From: Oligoflexia bacterium
Lineage (GTDB): Bacteria > Bdellovibrionota > UBA1018
Reading direction: 5' to 3'
NCBI GenBank assembly: GCA_903895855.1
Contig: CAITVN010000052.1
Location: 1-64,000 of the forward strand
Length of the DNA stretch: 64,000 bases
The notes beneath the pieces are model-generated. The model made no database searches, had not been told where the DNA came from, and was given only the letters and a program-made list of their open reading frames with translations. This document shows, in pieces, positions 45,538 through 55,076 of the stretch (positions are counted from its first letter, which is position 1; each line of letters begins with the position of its first letter). A program made the position numbers and the translations under genes.

Positions 45538-46263
45538 ATGAGACGCCAAAATAGTAACTACTGCCCACACTGCAAACTGCACCAGACTTTATGCATTTGT
45601 GAGTTGATCTCAGCGCTACGCCCAAGACTTGCTCACATCAAAATACGAACCATCATTCTCATGCATTTTCGCGAAGAAAGACTCGAAAGCAATACCGCTC
45701 GCCTGGCCGCGATGACCCTGCCTAATTGTGAGATTAGAGTGAGAGGCCAACTCGAAAACCCGATGTCGACCGAGGGTTTTTCAGCTAACTCAGATGAGCA
45801 ACCCTCGTTTCTCTTGTTTCCCAGCGAAGACGCCGCCGAGATTACCCCAGAATTTACCGAGCAGATAAAGAAGCTGGGTACACCACCCACGCTGATCATT
45901 CCTGACGGAAGCTGGCGCCAGGCCAGTAAAATGTGCCTGAGAATTCCAGAGTTGAGAAACATTCGACACCTCAAACTACCGGCTGGAGCGAAGGCTCAGT
46001 ACCACCTCAGACACAGCCATCACTCAGAACGCGTTTCAACCTTTGAAGCGATTGCGCGAACTGTAGGACTACTCGAAGACCCGAGCGCACAAAGAGAAAT
46101 GGAAATTTTTTTTGAAAAACGAGTTGAAAGAGGGCTCTGGGCACGTGGAAAAATCAGACAAGAAAATTGCCGTCACCCCATTCCACCTGCTTTTTTTGAT
46201 TTTTTTAGAAAGGCCGGAATGGCGGGATCGACGAAAAAATCGAAGTCAGAGCCGCCCCAGTGA
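45538..46263 (+). CDS. DTW-domain tRNA-uridine aminocarboxypropyltransferase-like protein
   Basis: A 241-residue DTW-domain protein. The N-terminal zinc-type cluster is CPHCKLHQTLCIC. Later come LLFPSEDA, LIIPDGSWRQASKM (the DTW motif, here DGSW) and FEAIART. The E. coli relative (TapT/YfiP) makes acp3U at position 47 of tRNA from S-adenosylmethionine. Ten bases separate it from the flavoprotein gene, so it closes the operon. Confidence 0.9.
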   Translation: MRRQNSNYCPHCKLHQTLCICELISALRPRLAHIKIRTIILMHFREERLESNTARLAAMTLPNCEIRVRGQLENPMSTEGFSANSDEQPSFLLFPSEDAAEITPEFTEQIKKLGTPPTLIIPDGSWRQASKMCLRIPELRNIRHLKLPAGAKAQYHLRHSHHSERVSTFEAIARTVGLLEDPSAQREMEIFFEKRVERGLWARGKIRQENCRHPIPPAFFDFFRKAGMAGSTKKSKSEPPQ

Positions 46264-46277
46264 CTTCTGCGCACCTA

Positions 46278-46296
46278 CGCGCGTTCAGTGCGCGCG
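46278..46296. repeat. Small GC-rich palindrome between convergent genes
   Basis: CGCGCG at 46278-46283 pairs with CGCGCG at 46291-46296 across a 7-nt loop; GCGCAC at 46269 can alternatively pair with GTGCGC at 46288. It occupies the 35-bp gap between convergent genes. No U tract. Confidence 0.45.
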
Positions 46297-46298
46297 GT

Positions 46299-46754
46299 CT
46301 ATGCGCGATTGATGTCGTAGAATTCTAGAACGAGATTGCTTCTCTGAAGGTGCTCAGACAAAACTTTCGTCACATTGCGATAGAGCTTCATGCCGATCAA
46401 CGACTCTTTTTCCATGAGTTCATGAATTTTATCTGCGGGAGTTCTGTACAATAACGAATCTTTTACCACTTTGACCGACGCCGTTCGATTGATGTGGGTG
46501 AATACACCCATTTCTCCGACCACTCCATTTTCATAAATAGTCGACAAGATATTATCGTTACTTCGAACTTCAAGTTCACCCTTGATCAGTATGTAAAGGG
46601 CATCACTGGCATCGCCAGCCTTGAAGATCTCTTGCCCAGCAGAAAAATTAACCACTGCGCTACTGGCAATTATTTTTGAAAATTCAATGTCAGACAAACC
46701 GCCAAAAAATGTAGACGCCATGAGACGAGCTTTCAATTCATTCGTAGTGATCAT
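46299..46754 (-). CDS. Cyclic-nucleotide-binding-domain protein
   Basis: A 151-residue stand-alone CNB/Crp-type sensor. It has FSAGQEIFKAGDASDALYILIKG and GVVGEMGVFTHINRTASV, the phosphate-binding-cassette region of the family, though the conserved arginine context reads NRTASV. There is no DNA-binding domain, so it works through a partner. It lies 53 bp after the helicase gene on the same strand. Confidence 0.9.
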   Translation of the reverse strand: MITTNELKARLMASTFFGGLSDIEFSKIIASSAVVNFSAGQEIFKAGDASDALYILIKGELEVRSNDNILSTIYENGVVGEMGVFTHINRTASVKVVKDSLLYRTPADKIHELMEKESLIGMKLYRNVTKVLSEHLQRSNLVLEFYDINRA

Positions 46755-46807
46755 GAATCTAGAATACCCTATTTCTTGAACAATACAACTGATTGAGAAA
46801 CCGGCGA

Positions 46808-48004
46808 CTAGACTCGTTTTCTAATCACCATTTTGAACTCCGGAACGATTTTCGCTTTTTTCTTAAACGGCACTTCGTCTGAAACAATCTTACCTGTTGA
46901 GCGAAGTGTCGACAATTTGGCGAGCAGACCCTCGTCTCGCTCAGTCACGAAGTTGATCACCACGCCAGACCGACCTGCCCGCGCAGTGCGGCCCACGCGA
47001 TGAATGTAGTTCTCAACTTGTTGAGGTAAGTGATAATTCATCACGCGCCCTACGTGATCAACATCTAAACCTCTAGAAGCGAGATCAGTTGAGATCAAGA
47101 GGCCGATTTTTCCGTCTCGAAATGCCTTCAGGTTTCTACGGCGCTCGACTTTGTCCATCTCGCCGCGATAGACCACACAAGAATGTCCGGCTTTTTCGAG
47201 CGACGCTGCCAACTTATCGCACTGGTCTCTCGTGTTAGTGAAAATAATGGTTCCGCCGGGAACCTCTTTGCCCAATAATTTTTCGAGCAACGGAAATCTT
47301 TTTCCATCGACCACTTTTTCGTTTATCGTTTTTAGACTCTCAACCACTTGATGACTTTTTTCACTGCGTATGACAGTCGCGTCTGCAAAAAGGCTTTCGA
47401 TTAGTTTTTCAACCGGCGTTGACACCGTCGCTGAGAAAAGAGCCAACTGCCGATCTTCTGGACACGCTTTTACGATTCGATGGGCATCGGGTAAAAAACC
47501 CTTATCTAACATCTGGTCAGCTTCATCGAAAACAAGCACGCGAACATCTTTGAGACTGAGTAGGTTCATATCAAGAATCTTGACTAACCGGCCAGGTGTG
47601 GCCACCAAGATATCAAATGGGCCTTTAATACTTCGTCTGGCCATCTCAAAAGTGGTTCCGCCCAAGACCGTGCGCACGCGCAATCGAGTGGTATGAGTAA
47701 AAAGCTTGAATACCTTAGAAACTTGTTCGCCCAACTCGCGAGTCGGAACCACAATACAAGCCCTTGGTTGCGAATCGCTTTCAATGGTTTCGCCCGAAGT
47801 CTCAAGATTCTTCAGCTGATGCAAAATCGGCAACGCATAAGCGAGGGTCTTGCCGCTGCCGGTTTCAGCGACGCCAACCACCGACTTGCCAGCTTTCAAT
47901 AACGGAATCGCTCGGTTTTGAATTTCTGTCGGCTCTTTGATGCCTTTTTCAGCCAAAATCGCTTGCAGGGTCGGTAAGAATTCAAAATGTTCAAAATTTT
48001 TCAT
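46808..48004 (-). CDS. DEAD-box RNA helicase
   Basis: A 398-residue helicase. Motifs in order: EIQNRAIP (Q motif), AETGSGKTLAY, PTRELG, ATPGR, DEAD, SAT, and HRVGRTARAG. It has a short basic tail. It is a second DEAD-box protein beside the one at 17876 and differs in motif I (AETGSGKT against AQTGTGKT). The ATG at 48004 gives a normal start; a TTG 11 codons upstream is open. Confidence 0.94.
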   Translation of the reverse strand: MKNFEHFEFLPTLQAILAEKGIKEPTEIQNRAIPLLKAGKSVVGVAETGSGKTLAYALPILHQLKNLETSGETIESDSQPRACIVVPTRELGEQVSKVFKLFTHTTRLRVRTVLGGTTFEMARRSIKGPFDILVATPGRLVKILDMNLLSLKDVRVLVFDEADQMLDKGFLPDAHRIVKACPEDRQLALFSATVSTPVEKLIESLFADATVIRSEKSHQVVESLKTINEKVVDGKRFPLLEKLLGKEVPGGTIIFTNTRDQCDKLAASLEKAGHSCVVYRGEMDKVERRRNLKAFRDGKIGLLISTDLASRGLDVDHVGRVMNYHLPQQVENYIHRVGRTARAGRSGVVINFVTERDEGLLAKLSTLRSTGKIVSDEVPFKKKAKIVPEFKMVIRKRV

Positions 48005-48091
48005 GATGGAAGGGTCATTAACCCAGGATTTATCCAAACGCCATGGCTAAATTTAAGTAATTACTGTGTATTATCAGATTTTCTGACCAGA

Positions 48092-48463
48092 CTAGGGAGT
48101 TTGAATTTTTTGAAGTTCGCCTGAATCTAGCCAAATTCCTTTACAGGTTTGACAGAACTCAAAAACAATCGACTTGGCCGTTGTTTTAGCCGAAGTCAAC
48201 TTTGCGGTGCAGTGAGGGCATACCCCTTGCTCTGCAGTCACCTCGCTCACTTCGCACAAATTCGCCTTATCAAGAAACCCCAGGTTAAAGTGCAACAGAG
48301 GTAGACGCTTTAAGTCTGAATGATCAATCCAAAACCCTTGGCATACCGAACACAAGTCGGTGATCAGACCGAGTTTTACATTCTTAGACGATTGAAGGGC
48401 CTGATGGCATTTGGGGCACAGACCCGCTTGCTGAGGCGGCCCTGACGAATTCTGTGAGTTCAT
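48092..48463 (-). CDS. Protein with two zf-TFIIB-type zinc ribbons
   Basis: A 123-residue protein. Two zinc ribbons are visible: CPKC followed by CSVCQGFWID, and CPHC followed by CQTCKGIWLD, the zf-TFIIB pattern. No other domain. Function unknown; relatives are often annotated as zinc-finger proteins. It is divergent from the RlmM-like gene, with 58 bp between the starts. Confidence 0.85.
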   Translation of the reverse strand: MNSQNSSGPPQQAGLCPKCHQALQSSKNVKLGLITDLCSVCQGFWIDHSDLKRLPLLHFNLGFLDKANLCEVSEVTAEQGVCPHCTAKLTSAKTTAKSIVFEFCQTCKGIWLDSGELQKIQTP

Positions 48464-48521
48464 ATGACAGCCATTGTGCCAAGGTCTCGCCCAAAAGCAA
48501 GCCTCGAGATCATTTGAGATC

Positions 48522-49475
48522 ATGGGTGCATTAGAGCTCAGAAAAGGCTATGACCCAGGGGTGAAACCCAGCCAGCTTTGCCTCATCGCCGAGGGCTATC
48601 AGAACGAACTAGCCGAAGAACTCGCCAGCCTTGGCGTCACCCAGCTTTTTGCAACTAAACAGACAATCGGCGTACTCGAAGATCAAGTTGAGCCGGCATG
48701 GGCCCAGTGTGTTTGGCGAAATGTACAGAGCATCGAGGTCGATTCTATTGCTGACGGCCAACGAAAGCTGAGTGCCATTTCGAAATACTGGCGCTATTAC
48801 GGTGACCAGTTCAACCGCCGCGGATCTCTGATTGCCGAGGGCCTGAATCTCGGTAAACCTAGCCGACCCTATCGTTTTCCGTCTCGTGGAGAGAAGAGCC
48901 CTCCCCCGGTATTCACCCTGGGCGAATCGGGTCTCATCTACTACACCGACCAAATTCATAGACCGGCATTTGACGGAAAAGTGTCGTTCGTCGAAAACAA
49001 GTCAACCCCCCCAAGCCGCGCTTACCTAAAACTTTGGGAGGCCCTGACCATTCTGGGCGATTGGCCAAGAGCGGGTGACTCAGTTATCGACTTGGGATCT
49101 TCTCCAGGCTCATGGACTTGGGCATTAGCTGAATTGGGGGCTAATGTTGCTAGTATCGACCGATCGCCTTTGGCTGTTGAACTCAAGAACTATCAAAACA
49201 TACAGTTCACCACCGGTGACGCTTTTTCGGTTGAACCCAGGCCCATCGACTGGGTTTTTAGCGACGTGATTTGTTATCCAGAAAAGTTATACGACTACGC
49301 ACGCCAGTGGCTAGATTCTGGGCATTGTCAGAAGTTTGTTTGTTCGGTGAAATTCGCCGGAAAACCCGACCACTCAGTCATCAACCGTTTTCGACAACTG
49401 CCTCACAGTCGCATCTTACACCTCACTCACAACAAGAATGAAGTGACTTGGATGTCGCATCCGAAAATTTCTTAA
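48522..49475 (+). CDS. RlmM-like 23S rRNA 2'-O-methyltransferase
   Basis: A 317-residue methyltransferase. The SAM motif is VIDLGSSPGSWTWALAE, almost the DLGA-PGGWTW of RlmM, and PPSRAYLKLWEAL matches the segment just before it in that family. The K-D-K-E residues typical of 2'-O-methyltransferases are suggested by LKLWEA, FSDVIC, SVKFAG and NEVTW. RlmM modifies C2498 of 23S rRNA in E. coli. I use the ATG at 48522; a longer frame overlaps the divergent gene. Confidence 0.85.
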   Translation: MGALELRKGYDPGVKPSQLCLIAEGYQNELAEELASLGVTQLFATKQTIGVLEDQVEPAWAQCVWRNVQSIEVDSIADGQRKLSAISKYWRYYGDQFNRRGSLIAEGLNLGKPSRPYRFPSRGEKSPPPVFTLGESGLIYYTDQIHRPAFDGKVSFVENKSTPPSRAYLKLWEALTILGDWPRAGDSVIDLGSSPGSWTWALAELGANVASIDRSPLAVELKNYQNIQFTTGDAFSVEPRPIDWVFSDVICYPEKLYDYARQWLDSGHCQKFVCSVKFAGKPDHSVINRFRQLPHSRILHLTHNKNEVTWMSHPKIS

Positions 49476-49511
49476 ACGGCATTTACCTAAATGCGATTGC
49501 CACTGACCCGA

Positions 49512-50294
49512 CTATTTTTTCGCAGCCGCCGCATCGCAGGCGATCGTTTTTAGTGCAAACATCGGATCAACGATCGAGTCGAGAAAGGCTGTTAATGGAC
49601 TCGCCAAAAACTGCTTGTAAGTCGCATCATAAGGGTGAGGCGTCTTATTGTAGATTTCTTTTTTCAAGGTGTTTCCGATCCACTGATCGACTTTACTCAT
49701 GAATTGATCGCTCAAAATGCTCCAAAAGCCTGAAACTTTGGCGCACACTTCAGTCATTGCCTCTGGACCACAGGTATCGATCGCATCGAGTACAGCTAGC
49801 TGAAGCTGTAACAATGCGGCGCTAGCATCGTCAACCAAACCGATAAAATTCGATGGCGAAGCCCCGCTGTCAGCAATGGCTGCAATGAGCGCTTCGTAAA
49901 TTGAAAGCAATCCGTAGGTTGAAGGTTCACCTGACGATGTCGAATTCGGAACCTCGAGTTCTCCGTAAATTTCATTAAGACTGTGCTGGCATTTTTTGGC
50001 ATTTTCTCTCGCTGTAAAAAGACCTTGTTTGGCGAGACTCAGCTCACGAAGTACCTTCGAGTTGAAACTGGTTCCGAGTAAAGCTCTCGCGACCTTCACT
50101 CTGGTCAATGCATCTGGACTCCAGGTCATAAATCCTCTGGCTCGGTCTATTGAAGCATTCGGATACCTCAGTGACGCACTTTGAAATTCGGTCGCCCAAT
50201 CTGCCGCCGAAGCCTGGCTCGGGGCAAAACCTGCAAAACTCAAAGCGAAAACCGATAGAACGAAACAACCTATTTGAAGTGTTTTAGTCATCAT
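49512..50294 (-). CDS. Secreted protein of unknown function
   Basis: A 260-residue protein with a signal peptide (IGCFVLSVFALSFAGFAPSQASA). The mature part is helical with three conserved-looking cysteine positions (KKCQHS, DTCGP and EVCAKV). No domain recognised. It is convergent with the RlmM-like gene (36-bp gap) and divergent from a cytochrome. Confidence 0.75.
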   Translation of the reverse strand: MMTKTLQIGCFVLSVFALSFAGFAPSQASAADWATEFQSASLRYPNASIDRARGFMTWSPDALTRVKVARALLGTSFNSKVLRELSLAKQGLFTARENAKKCQHSLNEIYGELEVPNSTSSGEPSTYGLLSIYEALIAAIADSGASPSNFIGLVDDASAALLQLQLAVLDAIDTCGPEAMTEVCAKVSGFWSILSDQFMSKVDQWIGNTLKKEIYNKTPHPYDATYKQFLASPLTAFLDSIVDPMFALKTIACDAAAAKK

Positions 50295-50448
50295 GTCGTC
50301 GTTCTATTTTAGTTGATACTTTTAGTCAAGTAGTCAGCCGGGCAATTGTCTTGTTTGCCAAAAAAATAAGTCAAAATCGTGAAACACTGATCACGCTTTT
50401 TACATTTTTCAGTTCAAGTGGATCGTTGGCAGTGATAGTTTCTTGATT

Positions 50449-50880
50449 ATGAACAACCTAAAAAAGCTCTTTTCTATCATCGTATTAGCTACCGCTGTGC
50501 TCGCTTTAAGTGGCTTTTGTCAGCCTCCGACCCTCAATTTTAATCACAAGCTGCACGCCTCTGAATACGAAATAGAGTGCAGCTCTTGCCACGGAAAAAC
50601 TCAAGAAACCTTGTTACCCAAAATGAGTGCCTGCGCCGACTGCCACGACGCCGTTTCAGCCACAGAGGGTTCGCCTGCGTGCTATCAATGCCACACCGAT
50701 AAGGCCTACAAAGTCAGATGGACTTGGCAGTGCCTAAGCCCCGTGTGGATCAATTTGCGAAAAACGTTTCCGCACGAAAAACACACAGCTATGCAACCCA
50801 ATTGCTTGGCTTGCCACACTAAAATCATGTCGAGTACAACGTCTTCTGACAATAACTACCCCAGTAGCCCGCATCAGTGA
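50449..50880 (+). CDS. Exported four-haem c-type cytochrome (c7-like)
   Basis: A 143-residue protein. An N-terminal hydrophobic segment ends in LALSGFCQ, a possible lipobox. Four haem sites follow: CSSCH, CADCH, CYQCH and CLACH, with histidines in FNHKLH and FPHEKH that can serve as distal ligands, the pattern of cytochrome c7/c3. It is the fourth haem-c protein in the window. The ATG at 50449 is preferred over a TTG two codons earlier. Confidence 0.88.
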   Translation: MNNLKKLFSIIVLATAVLALSGFCQPPTLNFNHKLHASEYEIECSSCHGKTQETLLPKMSACADCHDAVSATEGSPACYQCHTDKAYKVRWTWQCLSPVWINLRKTFPHEKHTAMQPNCLACHTKIMSSTTSSDNNYPSSPHQ

Positions 50881-50962
50881 GGGCGACCCCATACTAGCAA
50901 AACGTTTGGGTGGGTCAGTGTTGACACTCATTTTTATTCAACAATAATTCAGATACAATCAA

Positions 50963-52483
50963 ATGATGTCGGGTTCGGGGAGCAGACTAAAGTCGATCAT
51001 TTTTTTATGGACTGCTTTGTCAGCTGTCGGTTCACACCAGTCTCTAGCAAAAACCGTGAGCGTCTTGATCAACGGGGGCGGAAGTCCCGTCGATAATCAT
51101 TGTGATTTCTATCGTGACCTAGACGCGATGGCCTCTAAGCTCAAGACCGACGAAATCTATACATTCACAGACGATGGCCAAGGAAAATCCGGGGCACCCA
51201 ATAGTGTTGCCTGCGACGCAAAGAATAACGACATTGAGGGCCTCTACGGACCCGTTCTTGTGAGAAAAGCCCCCACTATCGCGCCGGTCACCGGCCCCGC
51301 GACGAATGAGGCTCTCGAGAAAAAAGTGCTCGAACTCTCAAAATCGCTTCAATGCGGCGACACTCTTATCTGGTACGCGACAGACCATGGCGAAGAAAAC
51401 GGAACCACACTCTGGGGTGACTCGAACCTTGATGATGGCACACTAAAGGGTCTAATAGACAAATTAAAGCCCTGCGTTCGTCTCGAAATCATATCTGACC
51501 ATTGTTTTGGCGAAAATCGATATCGGGCCCTTTACGACAAAAATAAAAAGCTTCGCCCAAACACGTGCGGTTTTACGGCCGCCTCCGGAAGCCAGACCGC
51601 CGCGCTAAACGAATCTATTGCGCAATTCAAAAATGAGCCGGGTGATCTGAAAACCCTCATTCACGGCTACGAGAAGACCCCCCGCGAATCGACCCCCCTG
51701 TCTCTTGGAGACACTTTTTTACGAATGTATTGGCAAGACCACAAAAAAACTCTCGAAAGCTCAGCGTTAACGAGTCAATGTCTAGTCGAGAAAAACGGAA
51801 TTCCTCCAAAAATCAATCAGAGCCTGCTCGACACGCTTAAGACACGCCTAGTCTCGAACCAAGAGGATTTTATGAAATCGCTCAATGCGGCGCCAGAGTT
51901 TCAAGCCCAGCTAAAAGACAAAAAGTCATCTGATCTGATTGAATTAATTCGATCGAAGCAAGCCCAAAAGGTGGCAGCAGAATCTGAAGTTGCCCAAGCC
52001 GAAAATGAAATTGACGACATTAAAGCACAGTACTATTTCGAAAAAATGGGGCCAAGTTACGAAGAACTCCTGAAATTAACTGAGCAGCGAGATCAACTCG
52101 AAGCTGAAGCCGCAAACCTCTATTCGAAAAAGGCGATACCCCTCAGTGAGGCACAAAAAAACGGTGCGGCTTTGGCAGCGGTGAAAGCAAAACTAGAGAC
52201 TCTCAATGCCGAAATGAAACAAGTGACCCCACCAGACTCTGAGTTCACTGATGAACTCAAGAAACTAGCTACGCGAACACCAACGCAAAACCCCTACACC
52301 CGAAAAGACAAAAACAGCGCACTACAAAACAAGTTAGAAAAAGAATTGACCACCTTGAGAAACATCAGACGCTATAACGCTAATCGAGATTCTTTGAACT
52401 ACATGATTGCAAACAATGATGTCGAGGCAATCAATCAATACCTTGGAATTCTCAACTGCGAGGAGAACCCCATTTTCAAATGA
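50963..52483 (+). CDS. Secreted caspase-like (clan CD) cysteine peptidase with coiled coil
   Basis: A 506-residue protein with a signal peptide ending near SLAKT (residue 31). Residues 134-190 show the catalytic dyad layout of clan CD peptidases: LIWYATDHGEENG with His142, and LEIISDHCFGEN with Cys181, each after a hydrophobic strand, as in caspases (SHGEEG, QACRG). From about residue 320 to 430 a charged coiled coil follows. The next gene overlaps by 4 bp. A secreted protease is likely; the substrate is unknown. It is not an obvious match to any bacterial subfamily I can name. Confidence 0.72.
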   Translation: MMSGSGSRLKSIIFLWTALSAVGSHQSLAKTVSVLINGGGSPVDNHCDFYRDLDAMASKLKTDEIYTFTDDGQGKSGAPNSVACDAKNNDIEGLYGPVLVRKAPTIAPVTGPATNEALEKKVLELSKSLQCGDTLIWYATDHGEENGTTLWGDSNLDDGTLKGLIDKLKPCVRLEIISDHCFGENRYRALYDKNKKLRPNTCGFTAASGSQTAALNESIAQFKNEPGDLKTLIHGYEKTPRESTPLSLGDTFLRMYWQDHKKTLESSALTSQCLVEKNGIPPKINQSLLDTLKTRLVSNQEDFMKSLNAAPEFQAQLKDKKSSDLIELIRSKQAQKVAAESEVAQAENEIDDIKAQYYFEKMGPSYEELLKLTEQRDQLEAEAANLYSKKAIPLSEAQKNGAALAAVKAKLETLNAEMKQVTPPDSEFTDELKKLATRTPTQNPYTRKDKNSALQNKLEKELTTLRNIRRYNANRDSLNYMIANNDVEAINQYLGILNCEENPIFK

Positions 52484-52932
52484 TTTCTCTTCGATTTCAA
52501 AGCATTTTGACTTTATTGCTACCTGCCGCACTGGCGCTACTGTCACCAGCAGTTGGGTCTTCTGAGCCGATTTCTGTCAAAAGAAAGCAAGTTTCTCACC
52601 TGCCTTGTGGGCGCTACACACTCAGAGGAAAACTTCGAAAAGATACCCACAATTTGCCCTTTCTTGAACTGATGTCAGGTACCGCATGGGTGACCCCCCT
52701 GCATTTGAAGAACGTGCCTGGAAAAGACATCATCTTCAAGACCCAGGCATTCGTTGAATTCGAGGCCGAAATTTTCTCAACTCAAGGCCCCAGATGGGCA
52801 GAGGTCATCGTCAAAGGTGAGTCTTCTCAATTACAGCCAACAGCAAAAAATCGAAGTGCGATGAAGCGTGTCTCTAAAACAAAGGCCCTTGATTCGCCAT
52901 TTGAGCTAATCAAAGCCAATCGTTGCCGGTAA
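52480..52932 (+). CDS. Small secreted protein coupled to the caspase-like gene
   Basis: A 150-residue protein with a signal peptide (ILTLLLPAALALLSPAVGSS). The mature part is a small beta-rich domain (CGRYTLRGKL, then FVEFEAEIF and WAEVIVKG) with two cysteines, like an OB or beta-barrel fold. Its ATG overlaps the stop of the peptidase gene as ATGA, so the two are made together. An inhibitor or partner role is possible but unproven. Confidence 0.7.
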   Translation: MISLRFQSILTLLLPAALALLSPAVGSSEPISVKRKQVSHLPCGRYTLRGKLRKDTHNLPFLELMSGTAWVTPLHLKNVPGKDIIFKTQAFVEFEAEIFSTQGPRWAEVIVKGESSQLQPTAKNRSAMKRVSKTKALDSPFELIKANRCR

Positions 52933-52999
52933 CAGAAGCGCAACTGAGCCACTTTTGTAAGTTTTAAATAGGCAACCCTCGCGCTAAACAAATCACCCT

Positions 53000-55051
53000 A
53001 TGAAATGCTTTGAAATTAAACCTGTACAGATCAGAGTACTTTTCTCATTAGCGGGTTGCCTGCAACTTTTTGGGTGTGTCCAACTGCCCTCACCCGCAAT
53101 TAAGACGTCTGGCCCCAATGCCCTCTGGTCGTATGACCAGTCTGAGCGCGTTCGCATCGTGAAAGTAAAAGACCAACCTCAGTTGATCACAAGCGGTGAA
53201 ATCATTGATCTCAATTTTCAAACGATCATTTTTAAACCAAAAGATAATAATAATTATCAAGCCGTTCGCTCAAACTTTAACTGGATTGACTCATCGCCGT
53301 CAAACCCTGCTGGGTTTGCGACGTTTTCTGTCACTCAAACGACGCCAGATCAGTTGATAGAGCTTCCTGAGTCTTTTCAATTTTTCGGAAAGGCACAGAC
53401 GCAAATTTATCTTTCACCCAAGGGAAGACTGACTTTTCCTAAAGATCCGAATAGCACCCCCCAACCAGGGCAACCGAATTGCAAACTGGGCTCAAGCGAA
53501 CCGAGCGACTGGATTAGCTGTGGCGCTGGAATCTCAATCACCTCACGAAATACCGTTGGCGAAACCGGAGGGTACTTTGAGTACGGCGCGATCGATGACG
53601 GAGTGACGAAGGGCTTCTTGATCACATTCACAACGAATACAGACGCAACTAATCCCAACACCGTCATGCAATATCAGGTATTTCTGGCCTCTAACGGAGA
53701 CATTCACCTCACCACTGGGCGCATGGACAATCCTACACTACCCTACTCTTCTCGTGGACTAACTCCGGGCAATTACGCTGCCACAATCAAGACCACGTTT
53801 GACTCGACGACTGAAACCAATGAAAACACACCTACGGGCATGATCGAACACAGCGACAGTTCGACACTCAATTACGAAGCCGTCGGCGAACTCTTGCAAA
53901 CCGGAAACCCTGGCCGTTATTTCGATGCGGTATTTATCGTCAGTGATTTTGCGTTAGCAAACGGCACCAGCCAAATGCCCATGATGAAACTCTACAAAAC
54001 CAGCGAGACTGGGTTGGGAACTATTGTGAACTCTAGTATGGCCACATTCAACACCGACCTTTTGCCGGCAGTCATTTCGCTAGCCAACTTAGACACGGCA
54101 GACATCTCGCCGACGAGTACCAGTAGTCGAAGTCTCGCCAACTTCATGGCCCACGAATTTGCTCATAAGTGGATCGCACACACTCAAGTCTTAGCCAATA
54201 GTGCGGGTCACTGGAATGAACAGACCAACACACCCACCCTTTACCCAAACGATCTGACACAACTTTATTCGTCGGTCATGGGCGGTCGAAATTACAGCGT
54301 GAAAGACCAGGGCGGGGTTGCGAACCCCTACGGATACTCTGCGCTCGACCTCTACTTGATGGGATTATTGCCCGCAGCTCTAGTACCAGAAGATTCTTGC
54401 GGCTTTGCTCCAATCACCCAAGATTCTCCTTACTGTCACTCGTTTCAAAGTCTTATTTCGAAACTGGGTACTCGCTACCCGACCTATGAATTTTCTCGAA
54501 AAACGTTCAACGCTGCGTTCATTTATCTGACAAAAGACATTTCATCTGATTCAGAGTTTACCATCGAAACACGGCAGAAAGCTCAATTGCTTTCTGAACA
54601 CTTAGATTTCTTTCAAACCTATTTCAAAGCCGCGACCAATGGCGTGGGATCGGTTGTCTTTGAAGGAGAAAAAGCGATCGTGCAGACTCCGGTCTTTCCT
54701 GACTCTGTTCCGCAAAAACTCAGAGATAAAGTGAGCCTACTGATCGACCAAGTGAGCGACGACCCACGAAAATCTTCAGACCTCTATGCGCTCTTAGTCG
54801 GAAAACTCAAGTTCACACCGGCTGCTATCGCTACCTGCGAAATGATCAACTGTGCTGAAACGCCAGAGAGCTGGCCGCGAGATCAATGGGTATTTGACCT
54901 GACAACGATTTCTGACGAAGAACTCGGGCGACTGAAGTCTTCAATCGATCTGATTTTTCAAACAGAGAAACTGAAGTCGCAGTCTCAGAGCTATCACAGC
55001 TCTTTTCAGAGCTCACTTAAAGTAGGTGTTCAAACCATTTCTGAAGAATAG
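53000..55051 (+). CDS. Lipoprotein zinc metallopeptidase-like protein
   Basis: A 683-residue protein with a signal sequence and a probable lipobox (LQLFGC). A beta-rich region of about 300 residues leads to MAHEFAHKWIAH, an HExxH zinc site with H385, E386 and H389. A later YSALDLYLMGL is typical of surface metallopeptidases with this zinc site. The C-terminal part is helical. The third zinc ligand is not certain. It follows the peptidase pair after 67 bp and may belong to the same secreted set. Confidence 0.75.
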   Translation: MKCFEIKPVQIRVLFSLAGCLQLFGCVQLPSPAIKTSGPNALWSYDQSERVRIVKVKDQPQLITSGEIIDLNFQTIIFKPKDNNNYQAVRSNFNWIDSSPSNPAGFATFSVTQTTPDQLIELPESFQFFGKAQTQIYLSPKGRLTFPKDPNSTPQPGQPNCKLGSSEPSDWISCGAGISITSRNTVGETGGYFEYGAIDDGVTKGFLITFTTNTDATNPNTVMQYQVFLASNGDIHLTTGRMDNPTLPYSSRGLTPGNYAATIKTTFDSTTETNENTPTGMIEHSDSSTLNYEAVGELLQTGNPGRYFDAVFIVSDFALANGTSQMPMMKLYKTSETGLGTIVNSSMATFNTDLLPAVISLANLDTADISPTSTSSRSLANFMAHEFAHKWIAHTQVLANSAGHWNEQTNTPTLYPNDLTQLYSSVMGGRNYSVKDQGGVANPYGYSALDLYLMGLLPAALVPEDSCGFAPITQDSPYCHSFQSLISKLGTRYPTYEFSRKTFNAAFIYLTKDISSDSEFTIETRQKAQLLSEHLDFFQTYFKAATNGVGSVVFEGEKAIVQTPVFPDSVPQKLRDKVSLLIDQVSDDPRKSSDLYALLVGKLKFTPAAIATCEMINCAETPESWPRDQWVFDLTTISDEELGRLKSSIDLIFQTEKLKSQSQSYHSSFQSSLKVGVQTISEE

Positions 55052-55076
55052 ACAAACTCTACCCGCGACAACGGCT

